Under the pieces are notes generated by a model. It did no database searches, had not been told where the DNA came from, and saw only the letters and a program-made list of their open reading frames with translations. A stretch of DNA of 64,000 bases, taken from NCBI RefSeq assembly GCF_023630175.1, contig NZ_JALLIN010000017.1, positions 62,001 through 126,000 of the forward strand. Direction: 5' to 3'. Shown here piece by piece: positions 8,559 to 17,208 of the stretch. This stretch comes from Streptomyces cellostaticus (GTDB taxonomy: Bacteria > Actinomycetota > Actinomycetes > Streptomycetales > Streptomycetaceae). Made by a program: the position numbers and the translations under genes. Numbering within the stretch: the first letter of the stretch is position 1; each line of letters opens with the position of its first letter.

Positions 8559-10259
8559 TCAGAACGGGCCGCTGAGGGCTCCGAGCCGGTCGGTCAGGCG
8601 CAGGTTCTCGGAGTAGTCGACGGGGCAGGCGATCACGGAGACGCCCTCGTGGTCGAGGGCGCTGCGCAGTGCGGGCAGCAGTTGGCCCGCGGCCTCGACC
8701 CGGTGGCCGCGGGCCCCGAAGCTCTCCGCGTAGGCGACCAGGTCCGGATTGGTGAACCGGGTGTGGCTGTGGCGGCCGAGTTCGAGTTCCATCTTCCAGG
8801 TGATCAGGCCGTACTCCTCGTCCACGAGGACGAGCACGACCAGCGGGACGCCCTCGCGGACGGCGGTCTCCAGTTCCTGGGAGTTCATGAGGAAGGAGCC
8901 GTCGCCCATCACCGCCAGGACACGCCGCTCCGGCCGGGCCAGCTTCGCGGCGATGGCGCCCGGCAGCGCGAAGCCCATCGTGGACAGGCCGTTGGAGACC
9001 AGGCAGGTGTCGGGCTCGTAGGTCGGATAGAGGCGGGACATCCACATCTTCCCGGCGCCGGTGTCGGCGAGCACGATGTCCTGGCGGTCCAGCGCGGCGC
9101 GGACATCGGCCACCACACGCTGCGGGACCAGGGGGAACGCGTCGTTGCCGCGCCCGTACTCGAGTTCCGCGTCGAGCAGCGCGCGGATCCTGGCGCTGCT
9201 GGCGCTGCTTCCCGATTCGAAGCCGAGCCCGTCGGGCAGCGCCGCCGCGAGTGTGTCCAGCGCCTCCGAGGGATCACCGTGGATGCCGACCGTGACCGGG
9301 TAGTGCGCGTCCACCTCGGCCGGGAAGCGGTGCACGTGCAGGATGCGTTTGTCGCCGTCCGGGTTGATCTTGGCCGGGTCGAACTCCTGGATCTCGTAGC
9401 CGACGCAGATCAGGACGTCGGCGCTGTCGAAGCCGAAGTTGCCGTAGTCGTGACGCATGAAGCCGACGGCGCCGAGGGCGTTCGGGTGGTCGTCCGGGAA
9501 GACGCCCTTGCCGTGGAAGGTGGTCGCGACCGGGATGTCCAGCCGCTCGGCGAACCGCACCAGTGCGGCCGAGGCCCCGGCCCTGGCGGCGCCGTGGCCG
9601 GCCAGCACCACCGGGCGGCGCGCGTCGGTGAGCACCCGGACCGCCCGTGCGATCTGCGTGAGCGACGGGGCGTCGGCGTGGACCGCGTCGATCTGCAGGG
9701 GTTCGACCGGCCCGGACGGCCGCTCCGCCTCGATGTCCTCCGGCACCGCCAGGAACACGGCGCCCGGGCGTTCGCTCTGCGCGGTCTTGAAGGCCTTGCG
9801 CACCATCTCCGGCACCGCGTCCGGGCACTCGATACGGGACGCCCACTGGGTGACGGGGGCGAACATCGACACCAGGTCGATGACCTGGTGGGATTCCTTG
9901 TGGGTGCGGCGCAGGGAGCCCTGGGCGGCCAGGGCCACCAGGGGCGAGCTGTTGGTCAGGGCGTCGGCGGTGCCGAGCAGCAGGTTGATCGCGCCGGGGC
10001 CCAGGGTGGCCGAGCACACCCCGGCCCGGCCGGTCAGCCTTCCGTAGATCTCGGCCATGAAGGAGGCGGCCTGTTCGTGGCGCACCAGGACGTAGCGGAT
10101 CCCGGAGCCCCGCAGGGCGTCCACGAAGCGGATGTTCTCCTCACCGGGAATCCCGAAGACGTACTCCACCCCCTCGGCCCGCAGACAGCGGACCAGCAGG
10201 TGGGCGACGTCCGTCTGCGCTGCCGTGTTCGGTGACCCGGCCGGTTCCTCGTTACCCAT
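8559..10259 (-). CDS. Thiamine-diphosphate enzyme, acetolactate synthase large-subunit family
   Basis: At 566 residues this is the usual length for the family. The N-terminal pyrimidine-binding domain carries the catalytic glutamate (VRHEQAASF, Glu62), the central domain is the nucleotide-fold region, and the C-terminal ThDP domain has GDGS at residues 452-455. Such enzymes condense pyruvate or decarboxylate 2-keto acids. No regulatory subunit, ketol-acid reductoisomerase or decarboxylase gene is adjacent, so it may be a catabolic or specialised acetolactate synthase or a related 2-keto-acid enzyme. The N-terminal stretch before residue 18 is low in information, and the ATG at 10259 is the first plausible start. 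Confidence 0.85.
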   Translation of the reverse strand: MGNEEPAGSPNTAAQTDVAHLLVRCLRAEGVEYVFGIPGEENIRFVDALRGSGIRYVLVRHEQAASFMAEIYGRLTGRAGVCSATLGPGAINLLLGTADALTNSSPLVALAAQGSLRRTHKESHQVIDLVSMFAPVTQWASRIECPDAVPEMVRKAFKTAQSERPGAVFLAVPEDIEAERPSGPVEPLQIDAVHADAPSLTQIARAVRVLTDARRPVVLAGHGAARAGASAALVRFAERLDIPVATTFHGKGVFPDDHPNALGAVGFMRHDYGNFGFDSADVLICVGYEIQEFDPAKINPDGDKRILHVHRFPAEVDAHYPVTVGIHGDPSEALDTLAAALPDGLGFESGSSASSARIRALLDAELEYGRGNDAFPLVPQRVVADVRAALDRQDIVLADTGAGKMWMSRLYPTYEPDTCLVSNGLSTMGFALPGAIAAKLARPERRVLAVMGDGSFLMNSQELETAVREGVPLVVLVLVDEEYGLITWKMELELGRHSHTRFTNPDLVAYAESFGARGHRVEAAGQLLPALRSALDHEGVSVIACPVDYSENLRLTDRLGALSGPF

Positions 10260-10434
10260 GGGGGGAACGTACGCAGGCCCGCCCGCCCCGGCCACTCGTC
10301 CGCCGCCGACCGGGTGCGGAGCGCCGGAGCCATTCGGAGGCGCTGTTGTGGCGGCTCCCGGAGGCGGCCCGCATTCTGGGCGAAGTGGACCTGCGGCCGG
10401 GCACAGCCCGGCGACGAGAGCTGGGAGGACCCCC

Positions 10435-11172
10435 GTGACCGCACCTTCGCCCGACACCGGCGCGCCACCGGCGCGGTACGACGACCTGCGGGCCCTGGTG
10501 ATCAACTGCACCCTGAAGCGTTCGCCGGAGACGAGCAACACCCAGGGGCTGATCGACCGCAGCACCGCCGTCATGGACGCGCAGGGCGTACGCGTCGACG
10601 TCGTACGTGCCGTGGACCACGACCTGGCCACCGGTGTGTGGCCCGACATGAGGGAGCACGGCTGGGAGACGGACGCCTGGCCGGATCTGTACCGGCAGGT
10701 GCTGGCGGCCGACATCCTCGTCCTGGCCGGCCCGATCTGGCTGGGTGACAACAGCTCCGTCATGAAACAGGTGATCGAGCGCCTGTACTCCTGCTCCAGC
10801 CTGCTCAACGACGCGGGACAGTACGCCTACTATGGCCGCGTCGGCGGCTGCCTGATCACGGGCAACGAGGACGGCGTGAAGCACTGCGCGATGAACGTCC
10901 TCTACAGCCTCCAGCACCTCGGCTACACCATCCCGCCCCAGGCGGACGCCGGGTGGATCGGCGAGGCCGGGCCCGGCCCCTCGTACCTCGACCCCGGATC
11001 GGGCGGCCCGGAGAACGACTTCACCAACCGCAACACCACCTTCATGACCTGGAACCTGCTGCACCTGGCGCGGGCGCTGAAGGACCTCGGGGGCATTCCC
11101 GCCTACGGCAACCAGCGCACCGCCTGGGACGCCGGGTGCCGCCGCGACTTCGAGAACCCCGAGCACCGGTAG
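10435..11172 (+). CDS. Flavodoxin-like NAD(P)H-dependent FMN reductase family protein
   Basis: The 245-residue protein begins with a flavodoxin fold: strand ALVINCTLK, then the FMN phosphate loop region RSPETSNTQGL, then LVLAGPIWLGDNSSVMKQ, a typical second flavin contact in NADPH-dependent FMN reductases. The GTG start at 10435 follows GGGAGGA. Four bases separate it from the molybdopterin oxidoreductase gene, so it probably supplies electrons or belongs to the same redox pathway. The ThDP enzyme gene is divergent, with 175 bases between the two starts. Confidence 0.85.
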   Translation: MTAPSPDTGAPPARYDDLRALVINCTLKRSPETSNTQGLIDRSTAVMDAQGVRVDVVRAVDHDLATGVWPDMREHGWETDAWPDLYRQVLAADILVLAGPIWLGDNSSVMKQVIERLYSCSSLLNDAGQYAYYGRVGGCLITGNEDGVKHCAMNVLYSLQHLGYTIPPQADAGWIGEAGPGPSYLDPGSGGPENDFTNRNTTFMTWNLLHLARALKDLGGIPAYGNQRTAWDAGCRRDFENPEHR

Positions 11173-11176
11173 CGGG

Positions 11177-12619
11177 ATGCCGGAGGCAAGTCGCGGCCGG
11201 TCCCCGGGTTCGCAGCCACCCGGCGCGGGCCGCCGACGATCACCGGCGGGCCGGCGGGCGCGCGACCGGCTGACGCGCGCACGGGCCGCGGGGGCGGCCG
11301 CTGCGTCGAAGGCCGCGGCTCGCGCCCGAACGGCGAAGCGGCGCATCGTGCACTCAGACCCGCCCCCGGGGCCGTTCCGCCCCGGTTTCTGGCGCAGTCC
11401 GATCCGCGGACCCTGGCTGACCTCGGTGTTCGGCCTGGTGCTGCTGATCGGCATTCCGCTGATGTTCGTCACGGGACTGCTGTCCTACGCCTCCTACAAC
11501 CCCGGGCTGAGCCCCCTCAACGACCAGACACCCGACAAGGGCGTGCTGGGCTTCTACCTCTTCGGCTGGCCCACGCACCCGTACTGGCTCTACCGGCTGC
11601 TCCAGGGCGTGCACGTGACGCTCGGCGTCGTGCTGGTGCCGGTCCTGCTGGCCAAGTTGTGGTCGGTGATCCCGAAGCTGTTCGCCTGGCCGCCGGTGCG
11701 CTCCGTCGCCCACGGCCTGGAGCGGCTGTCCCTGCTCCTGCTCGTCGGCGGCGTCATCTTCGAATTCGTCACCGGCATCCTCAACATCCAGCTCTACTAC
11801 GTGTTCCCGGGCTCCTTCTACCGCCTGCACTTCTACGGCGCCTGGGTGTTCATCGCCGCCTTCGTGGTCCACGTCTGTCTCAAGCTCGGCCGGATGACCC
11901 GTGCCCTGCGCTCGCGCAGCATGACCGCCGAACTGCGTACCGGCCTCTCCCGCACCCTGCCCGAACCCCCCGATCAGGACGGCCTGGTGGCCGCCGCCCC
12001 CGCCGCACCGACCATGACCCGCCGCGGCGCGCTGGGCATGGTGGGTGCGGGGTCGCTGCTCCTCCTGGTCGTGACCGCCGGGCAGAGCATCGGCGGCCGG
12101 CTGCGCGCGACCGCGCTGCTCGCACCGCACAACCGCGATCCGGGGTCCGGCCCCAACAGTTTCCAGATCAACAAGACGGCGGCGGCCGTCGGCGTCACCA
12201 CCGCGCTGACCGGGCCGGACTGGCGACTGGAGGTGCGGGGACGCGGGGCCCCGCGGATCTTCACCCGCGAGCAGCTCCTGGCGATGCCGCAGCACGCCGC
12301 CGCACTGCCGATCGCCTGCGTGGAGGGGTGGTCCACAGATGATCAGCACTGGAGCGGTCCGCGACTGGCGGACCTCGCCGCGCTCGCCGGGCTGCCCGAC
12401 GCCGGCAGCGTGCTGGTCCAGTCGATCCAGCCTCCCGGCCCCTTCACCAGGGTGGTGCTGCGCGGCAACCAGATCCGTGATCCACGGTCCCTGCTCGCCC
12501 TCCGCGTCAACGGCGCCGACCTGTCCCTCGACCACGGCTATCCGGCCCGCGTCATCGTCCCGGCCAACCCCGGCGTGAACAACACCAAGTGGGTGCACCG
12601 GCTCACCTTCAGGGCGTGA
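11177..12619 (+). CDS. Membrane molybdopterin oxidoreductase (sulfite oxidase/YedY-type domain fused to cytochrome b-like domain)
   Basis: This 480-residue protein has a basic N-terminus and four to five transmembrane helices between about 75 and 290, with histidines in helices (GVHVTLG, LHFYGAW, VVHVCLK) as expected for a b-type cytochrome. A soluble molybdopterin-binding domain with Cys381 in PIACVEGWS follows and is the likely Mo ligand. A helix just before this domain (MTRRGALGMVGAGSLLLLV, with a twin-arginine-like RR) suggests that the catalytic part lies outside the cell. The likely reaction is reduction or oxidation of a small substrate coupled to the quinone pool. The true start could be later than 11177 because the first 60 residues are low-complexity. 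Confidence 0.83.
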   Translation: MPEASRGRSPGSQPPGAGRRRSPAGRRARDRLTRARAAGAAAASKAAARARTAKRRIVHSDPPPGPFRPGFWRSPIRGPWLTSVFGLVLLIGIPLMFVTGLLSYASYNPGLSPLNDQTPDKGVLGFYLFGWPTHPYWLYRLLQGVHVTLGVVLVPVLLAKLWSVIPKLFAWPPVRSVAHGLERLSLLLLVGGVIFEFVTGILNIQLYYVFPGSFYRLHFYGAWVFIAAFVVHVCLKLGRMTRALRSRSMTAELRTGLSRTLPEPPDQDGLVAAAPAAPTMTRRGALGMVGAGSLLLLVVTAGQSIGGRLRATALLAPHNRDPGSGPNSFQINKTAAAVGVTTALTGPDWRLEVRGRGAPRIFTREQLLAMPQHAAALPIACVEGWSTDDQHWSGPRLADLAALAGLPDAGSVLVQSIQPPGPFTRVVLRGNQIRDPRSLLALRVNGADLSLDHGYPARVIVPANPGVNNTKWVHRLTFRA

Positions 12620-12621
12620 CC

Positions 12622-13122
12622 ATGGCACGATTCGTCCGCTGGTACGGCTCCGGCCCGCTGCACCTCCTGGTCCTGATCGCCTCGTTCGCCCTCACCGGTT
12701 ACGCCATGGTCCGGCTGTTCGCCGTGCAGCCGGTGCGGGTGGCGATCTGGTTCGTCGGAGCGGCCGTCCTCCACGACCTGTTGCTGCTGCCCCTGTACTC
12801 GCTGGCCGACCTGTCCGCCGTGGACGTCCTGCGGCATCGTGCCGCCGACCGACCGGCGGTGCCGTGGATCAACCACCTGCGCGTCCCCGCCTTCCTGTCG
12901 GGTCTGCTGCTACTGGTCTGGTTTCCCCTGGTCCTGCGCCTGGCGACCCCGTACCCCGGTGCCACCGGGCTCTCGTACAGCGTCTACCTCGGCCGATGGC
13001 TGGCGATCACCGGCACGCTCTTCGCCGTGTCCGCGGTGGCCCTCGCGCTCCGGCTCCGCCGTTCCCGGCGGGCCGTCCCCGCCGGGAACGCGTCCGGCCC
13101 AGGGCGTGGCGGGACACCGTGA
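12622..13122 (+). CDS. Small integral membrane protein, function unknown
   Basis: The 166-residue protein has four hydrophobic segments (LLVLIASFALTGYAMV, VAIWFVGAAVLHDLLLL, FLSGLLLLVWFPLVL, LAITGTLFAVSAVALAL). A conserved-looking His-Asp (VLHDLLLLP) and the motif WINHLRVP are notable. It starts two bases after the oxidoreductase stop and overlaps the methyltransferase start by GTGA, so it belongs to the same operon and may be an accessory membrane subunit. I do not recognise the family. Confidence 0.8.
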   Translation: MARFVRWYGSGPLHLLVLIASFALTGYAMVRLFAVQPVRVAIWFVGAAVLHDLLLLPLYSLADLSAVDVLRHRAADRPAVPWINHLRVPAFLSGLLLLVWFPLVLRLATPYPGATGLSYSVYLGRWLAITGTLFAVSAVALALRLRRSRRAVPAGNASGPGRGGTP

Positions 13123-13781
13123 CGACCGGCGAGGACGAGCTGCACAGCCCCGACGAGGACCCCTACGCGATGGCCCTCAGGCCCGACCGGGGCCCGGTCT
13201 TCCTGCGGCTGATCGACGGACGCCGGATCCCGATGCCGGTGCACCGCTGGCACGAGCGGCCCACGGCGGCCGACACCACCGTCCTCGAACGCTGCGTCGG
13301 CCCCGTCCTCGACGTCGGCTGCGGGCCGGGCCGGCTGTGCAGAGCCCTCCTGAGCCGGGGAGTCTTCGCCCTCGGGGTCGACGTCGCGCCGCGCGCGGTG
13401 GCCCTGACCACCGCGCTGGGCGGGCTCGCGATCCGCAGATCGGTCTTCGACCGGCTGCCGGCCGAGAGAGGCTGGCAGACGGTTCTGCTCATCGACGGCA
13501 ACATCGGCATCGGAGGGGATCCGCGCGGCCTGCTGCGCCGCTGCCGCGGCCTCCTGGCCCCCTCCGGTCGCCTCGTCGTCGAAGTCGACCCCCAGGACGT
13601 CGAAGAGCTCTGCACCGCCCGTCTGGAGGACCCCCACGGCCACAGCGGACCGCTCTTCCCCTGGGCGCGGCTGGGAAGCCGGGCGCTCCGCACCGCGGCC
13701 GAGGACCTCGCCCTGCGCATGACCGAGCAGTGGACGAGCGGGCGCCGGTGCTTCGCCACCCTCACCCGGCAGGGACACTGA
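13119..13781 (+). CDS. Class I SAM-dependent methyltransferase
   Basis: Motif I (VLDVGCGPGRL) starts near residue 64 and is followed by the acidic end of strand two (GVDVAPRAV) and LLAPSGRLVVEVDP, the usual post-II and III region. The 220-residue length fits a compact Rossmann methyltransferase. The GTG start overlaps the preceding stop. It is the last gene of the four-gene redox operon and a hairpin follows. The substrate is unknown. Confidence 0.85.
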   Translation: MTTGEDELHSPDEDPYAMALRPDRGPVFLRLIDGRRIPMPVHRWHERPTAADTTVLERCVGPVLDVGCGPGRLCRALLSRGVFALGVDVAPRAVALTTALGGLAIRRSVFDRLPAERGWQTVLLIDGNIGIGGDPRGLLRRCRGLLAPSGRLVVEVDPQDVEELCTARLEDPHGHSGPLFPWARLGSRALRTAAEDLALRMTEQWTSGRRCFATLTRQGH

Positions 13782-13808
13782 CGCGACCGGGATCCGCCCG
13801 GGCGCGTC
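13780..13808 (+). terminator. Hairpin after the redox operon
   Basis: GACGCG pairs with CGCGTC, with an inner CCGGG/CCCGG pairing. The hairpin overlaps the methyltransferase stop codon. There is no U-tract, as is usual for Streptomyces terminators. Confidence 0.5.
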
Positions 13809-13927
13809 GGCACGGCGCGCATCTGCGCTCCTGCGCAGCGGCTCCTCCGCCCCCGCGCCGGGCTCCTCGGCCGCGTCGGTCGCCGGCCGTGGTCGGGAAG
13901 GGCGGCCCGGCGCGGTAGAAAGGATGT

Positions 13928-14461
13928 ATGGCGGAGTCGGAAACCCCGGTCGGGGACGTGGATGACGTGGACGTGGTCACGCGAGCGGTGCTGACCGCTT
14001 CCCGGTTGCTGGTGGCGGTCTCCGCACGCTCGCTCGCCGAGGTCGAGGAGCGGGTCACCCTGCCGCAGTTCAGGATGCTGGTCGTGCTGGCGAGCCGCGG
14101 CGCCACCAAACTGGTCGACCTGGCGGAGCTGCTGCACGTCGCGCCGTCGACGGCCATGCGCATGGTGGACCGGCTGATCGCGGCCGGGCTCGCGGACCGG
14201 CAGCACAACCCGGCCAACCGCCGGGAGACCATGCTGCGGCTCACCGAGGAGGGGCGGCGCACGGTCGAGACGGCGACCGCCCGGCGCCGGGCCGAGATCG
14301 CCGCCATCGTGCAACGGCTCCGGCCGACGCAGCGGCTGGCGCTCGTCGAGGCGCTCGACGCCTTCAACGAGGCAGGCGGAGAGCCTCCGGCCTCGGCCGG
14401 AGGCGTGGATACGCACCCGCTCGGCTGGGCGCTCGACCTGCCGGCGGGGCGTGGCGGCTGA
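13928..14461 (+). CDS. MarR-family transcriptional regulator
   Basis: The 177-residue protein has the winged helix typical of MarR: recognition region LAELLHVAPSTAMRMVDRLI at about residues 64-83, a basic wing (PANRRETMLRLTEEGR) and flanking dimerisation helices. It sits immediately upstream of a cluster of genes preceded by the TTGCA-N3-TGCAA dyad, and MarR dimers bind short palindromes of that size. This makes it the leading candidate regulator of that set by position only. No copy of the dyad is seen before its own start. Confidence 0.9.
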   Translation: MAESETPVGDVDDVDVVTRAVLTASRLLVAVSARSLAEVEERVTLPQFRMLVVLASRGATKLVDLAELLHVAPSTAMRMVDRLIAAGLADRQHNPANRRETMLRLTEEGRRTVETATARRRAEIAAIVQRLRPTQRLALVEALDAFNEAGGEPPASAGGVDTHPLGWALDLPAGRGG

Positions 14462-14480
14462 CCGCGACGCGGCCGTCGCC

Positions 14481-14496
14481 TGTGATGCGAATCACG
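14481..14496. promoter_or_regulatory. Crp/Fnr-like dyad
   Basis: The sequence TGTGATGCGAATCACG has the arms TGTGA and TCACg six bases apart, close to a cAMP-receptor-protein type box. It lies just after the MarR gene and before the ATPase gene. A single site of this length can occur by chance. Confidence 0.3.
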
Positions 14497-14514
14497 TTCG
14501 TGTCGAGCCGCCGA

Positions 14515-14527
14515 TTGCATAGGCTAA
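14515..14527. promoter_or_regulatory. Degenerate copy of the TTGCA-N3-TGCAA dyad
   Basis: TTGCATAGGCTAA matches the TTGCA arm exactly, and its other arm is GCTAA. It shares TTGCATAG-N-CTAA with the site at 16035. It lies 168 bases in front of the clean copy at 14683. Confidence 0.45.
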
Positions 14528-14682
14528 ACGTGCTGGTCGGGTCACGCGCCCGGTGACGCGCACGGCCGGCGGGTCCGCCCCTGGCATGCGGGTCCGGCGC
14601 GGCCGGGTGCCGTGCCGGTCGGGTGTCCGGCCGCGGCGCGATCGGCCGATGCGCGTGTGGCAGCCACCTCGAAACACTACGC

Positions 14683-14695
14683 TTGCACTATGCAA
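14683..14695. promoter_or_regulatory. TTGCA-N3-TGCAA dyad before the ATPase gene
   Basis: TTGCACTATGCAA has both arms intact. An AAAGGG immediately follows and is placed correctly for a GTG at 14707, which would put the dyad at the promoter -10 region. This is the same motif as at 30804, 31950 and 33813. Confidence 0.6.
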
Positions 14696-14835
14696 AGGGT
14701 GTCGGCGTGTCTCCGTCCGGCGGCGAGCCACGGGGGCCGTCGGCGGGAGAGGCGCACCGACCGGCGGAGGGGCTGCTGGACGGCTGGTGCCGTCGGCGCT
14801 GCGGAGTCTGTGGGCGCTGGGAGCGAGCGGATCGA

Positions 14836-15306
14836 ATGGGCGGGGACACCGCAGGACACGACCGGCCGGCCGGCGCGCCGTTCAGGGTCTCCGCCGCCTA
14901 CGAGGGCAGCACCCCCGACATCGCGCGAGCGCGCGAGCTGGCGCGCTCCTTCCTCGGCCAGGTGTGGTCCGCCCATGGCCTGCCGGTGTCGGAGCGCGCT
15001 TCCGGCACGGTGCAGCTCGTGGTGAGCGAACTCGTGACGAACGCCTTCAAGTACGCGCCGGGGCCGTGCCTGCTCGACATCGAGCTGCTGGAGGCAAGCG
15101 TGCGGATCACCGTCTGGGACAGTGCGCTCGACCTGCCGGTGATCATGGCTCCTGAGCCGGGCCGGGCCGGGCAGCACGGTCTGGAGATCGTCACGGCGCT
15201 GAGCGAGAGCTTCGCCGTGTATCCGGAGCCGGTCGGCAAACGCACCGTGGCGACCGTGCCGCTCACGGGCGGTCCCGGAGAGGCCGCGGCCGGTCGGCGC
15301 CCTTGA
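14836..15306 (+). CDS. RsbW-like histidine-kinase-type ATPase (anti-sigma factor family)
   Basis: The 156-residue protein is a stand-alone HATPase_c domain with the N-box VVSELVTNAFKYAP and the G-box region PGRAGQHGLEIV. This architecture is typical of Streptomyces RsbW-like switch proteins, which bind sigma factors or anti-anti-sigma factors. The domain starts soon after ATG 14836; an upstream GTG at 14707 with an AAAGGG ribosome site is an alternative that would add 43 residues. A SpoIIE-type phosphatase lies 0.8 kb downstream behind the same operator motif, but no STAS-domain antagonist gene was found in the window. Confidence 0.85.
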   Translation: MGGDTAGHDRPAGAPFRVSAAYEGSTPDIARARELARSFLGQVWSAHGLPVSERASGTVQLVVSELVTNAFKYAPGPCLLDIELLEASVRITVWDSALDLPVIMAPEPGRAGQHGLEIVTALSESFAVYPEPVGKRTVATVPLTGGPGEAAAGRRP

Positions 15307-15440
15307 CGAGCCGGTACGGGCGCCGGGCTCCGGCCATGACGGAGGTCCGGGCGGCCCCGGTGGGAGTGCCGCGCCCGGCCGCCGCGATGTCGGGTGGTTC
15401 GCGGCGGAGGGGTCACGGCGGCCCGGTCACGGCGGAGGGG

Positions 15441-15947
15441 TCACGGCAGAGGGGAGCCGCGGCCAGCCTCCAGGCGGACGAAGGGAATGGCTCGGCCGGC
15501 TTCCCGGAACCCGGCCTCGGTGCCGTCCGCGGGTAGACCGAGGAACGCGCACAGGCGGCGTGCGACCCGGGGATGCCGCGGCCCGTAGCGCGCCATGACG
15601 TCGGCACCCTCGTCCTGCGTGAGGAAGTGGGCGGTGACGGCGAAGTGGCGATTGCCGAGCTGGATCACCGTCTCCGGCCGGGCCCGCAGGTTCTGGTACC
15701 AGGCGGACCCGGAACCGAACCCGGAGGCCACGATCAGACTGCCGTCGGCCGGCGCGTACTCCACCACCTCGAGGACCACTCGGCGGTCGAGGCCACTGAC
15801 CCGGCCGGTGTGGTGGAGCAGCAGCAGTCGCTTGCCGAAGACCCATCCCAGCCCGCACCGGAACAGCACGATGGGTAGCCGCGCGGCGAAGCGCTGCCAG
15901 CCGCGGGGCGGGTGGCGGCGGGTCGGGGTGGTCTGCCGGTCGGACAT
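15441..15947 (-). CDS. Deazaflavin (F420)-dependent nitroreductase-family protein (Ddn-like)
   Basis: The 168-residue split beta-barrel protein shows the family pattern LLLLHHTGRVSG..R..VLEVVEY, then GSGSAWYQNLRARPETVIQLG, characteristic of Ddn/DUF385 proteins that use F420 or FMN. ATG 15947 has AGGAAGG upstream; longer in-frame starts lack a ribosome site. It is divergent from the SpoIIE phosphatase, and a dyad at 16035 sits between the two starts. It may serve redox detoxification. Confidence 0.87.
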   Translation of the reverse strand: MSDRQTTPTRRHPPRGWQRFAARLPIVLFRCGLGWVFGKRLLLLHHTGRVSGLDRRVVLEVVEYAPADGSLIVASGFGSGSAWYQNLRARPETVIQLGNRHFAVTAHFLTQDEGADVMARYGPRHPRVARRLCAFLGLPADGTEAGFREAGRAIPFVRLEAGRGSPLP

Positions 15948-16034
15948 GTTCGCCTTCCTGCGGTCGGACGTGCCGGCCCTCGCCCTCGGTTCCGCCGGAG
16001 GGCTTGGGGGAGAGCCACTTGCTCGCGGGCATAT

Positions 16035-16047
16035 TTGCATAGTCTAA
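16035..16047. promoter_or_regulatory. Variant TTGCA-N3-TGCAA dyad in a divergent promoter region
   Basis: TTGCATAGTCTAA, with the second arm degenerate. On the minus strand it reads GTTTTAGACTATGCAA, which aligns base for base with GTTTTGCATAATGCAA of the sites at 30804 and 33813 in 11 of 16 positions. It lies between the start codons of the Ddn-like gene and the phosphatase gene. Confidence 0.5.
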
Positions 16048-16116
16048 AACAGAGGGGTGGGCGCGTCTCAGGGCATCCGGGCGGCTCCCGTGAACTGTGA
16101 CATCGCTGGAGGACGC

Positions 16117-17208
16117 ATGACCGGGGACAAGCCGACGTCGGGTTCCGCCCTGCTGACCTGGATGCCGGTGGCGGTGATGATCGTCGTCGCCGCGGTGGAC
16201 GTGGTGGCCGGTCCGGGAGTGGGATTCCTGCCGCTGGTCTCCCTGGGCCCCGCGTTCGCCGGCCTGGTCGGCGGGTGGCGGCGGACGGTGCTGATCGGAT
16301 CCGTGGCGCTGCTGCTGTGCGTCGTCCTGGGGATGTACGACGGACTCTTCGAGGAACGGCGGGGGTTCACCGCGATGGCGTCGGTCGGCGGGGTCACCGG
16401 GGTGGGCATCGCGGCCGCGGTGATGCGCTCGCGCAGGGAGGCGGAGCTGGCCAGTGTGCGGTCGATCGCCGAGGTGGCGCAGCGGGTGCTGCTGCGGCCC
16501 GTGCCGCGGACCGCCGGCCCCTTGCAGGTGGCGGTGTCCTACACATCGGCGGTCGCGGAGGCGCGCATCGGCGGCGATCTGTACGAAGTGGTCGCCTCTC
16601 CGCACGGGATCCGGGTGATCGTGGGCGATGTGCAGGGCAAGGGGCTGGCCGCGGTGGAGACCGCCGCCGTGGTGCTCGGCGCCTTCCGGGAGGCGGCCCA
16701 CGACGAGGCCGACCTCGTCGGGCTCGGGGAGCGTCTCGAGAGATGCGTCGGCCGTGAGGTGGACGGAGAGAAGTTCGTCACCGCCGTCCTCGCCGAGATC
16801 GGCGAGGGCCACGAGGTCACGTTCCTGAACTACGGCCATCCCGCTCCCATGGTGGTGCGGCGGGACGGAACCTCCGACTTCCCGGAACCCCCGGCCTACG
16901 CGCTGCCCCTGGGCCTGGGCGCCCACGACGGCGACGCGCCGGAGCCCTACCGGGTGCCGTTCGGTCCCGGCGAGCAGTTGTTGCTGTACACGGACGGCGT
17001 CACCGAGGCGCGGGACGCGAGGGGCTCCTTCTATCCGCTGGGCGAGCGCGGGGCGGACCTGCTGCAGGCGCCCGCGGCGCACGGTGCCCTGCAACGGCTG
17101 CGCGAGGACCTGGTGCGTCACGTCACCGGACCCCTTCACGACGATGCCGCCATGCTTCTGCTGCGGTACCACAGTCACGGTGGGGCGAAGGAGCGCGCCC
17201 CCGCGTGA
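16117..17208 (+). CDS. Membrane-bound SpoIIE-type (PP2C) serine phosphatase
   Basis: The 363-residue protein has three to four N-terminal transmembrane helices (residues 10-100) and a cytoplasmic SpoIIE/RsbU phosphatase domain with metal-binding motifs ARIGGDLYEV and VGDVQGKG and a C-terminal LLLYTDGVTEARD. Such phosphatases dephosphorylate anti-anti-sigma (STAS) proteins and so release sigma factors. GGAGGA at 16108-16113 decides for ATG 16117. The membrane domain suggests it senses an envelope or redox signal. It could act with the ATPase at 14836. Confidence 0.88.
   Translation: MTGDKPTSGSALLTWMPVAVMIVVAAVDVVAGPGVGFLPLVSLGPAFAGLVGGWRRTVLIGSVALLLCVVLGMYDGLFEERRGFTAMASVGGVTGVGIAAAVMRSRREAELASVRSIAEVAQRVLLRPVPRTAGPLQVAVSYTSAVAEARIGGDLYEVVASPHGIRVIVGDVQGKGLAAVETAAVVLGAFREAAHDEADLVGLGERLERCVGREVDGEKFVTAVLAEIGEGHEVTFLNYGHPAPMVVRRDGTSDFPEPPAYALPLGLGAHDGDAPEPYRVPFGPGEQLLLYTDGVTEARDARGSFYPLGERGADLLQAPAAHGALQRLREDLVRHVTGPLHDDAAMLLLRYHSHGGAKERAPA

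Noticed and set aside
14641..14650. ATCGGCCGAT palindrome before the dyad at 14683
   Set aside because: Ten-bp GC-rich palindromes are common here, and no second copy was found before other genes.
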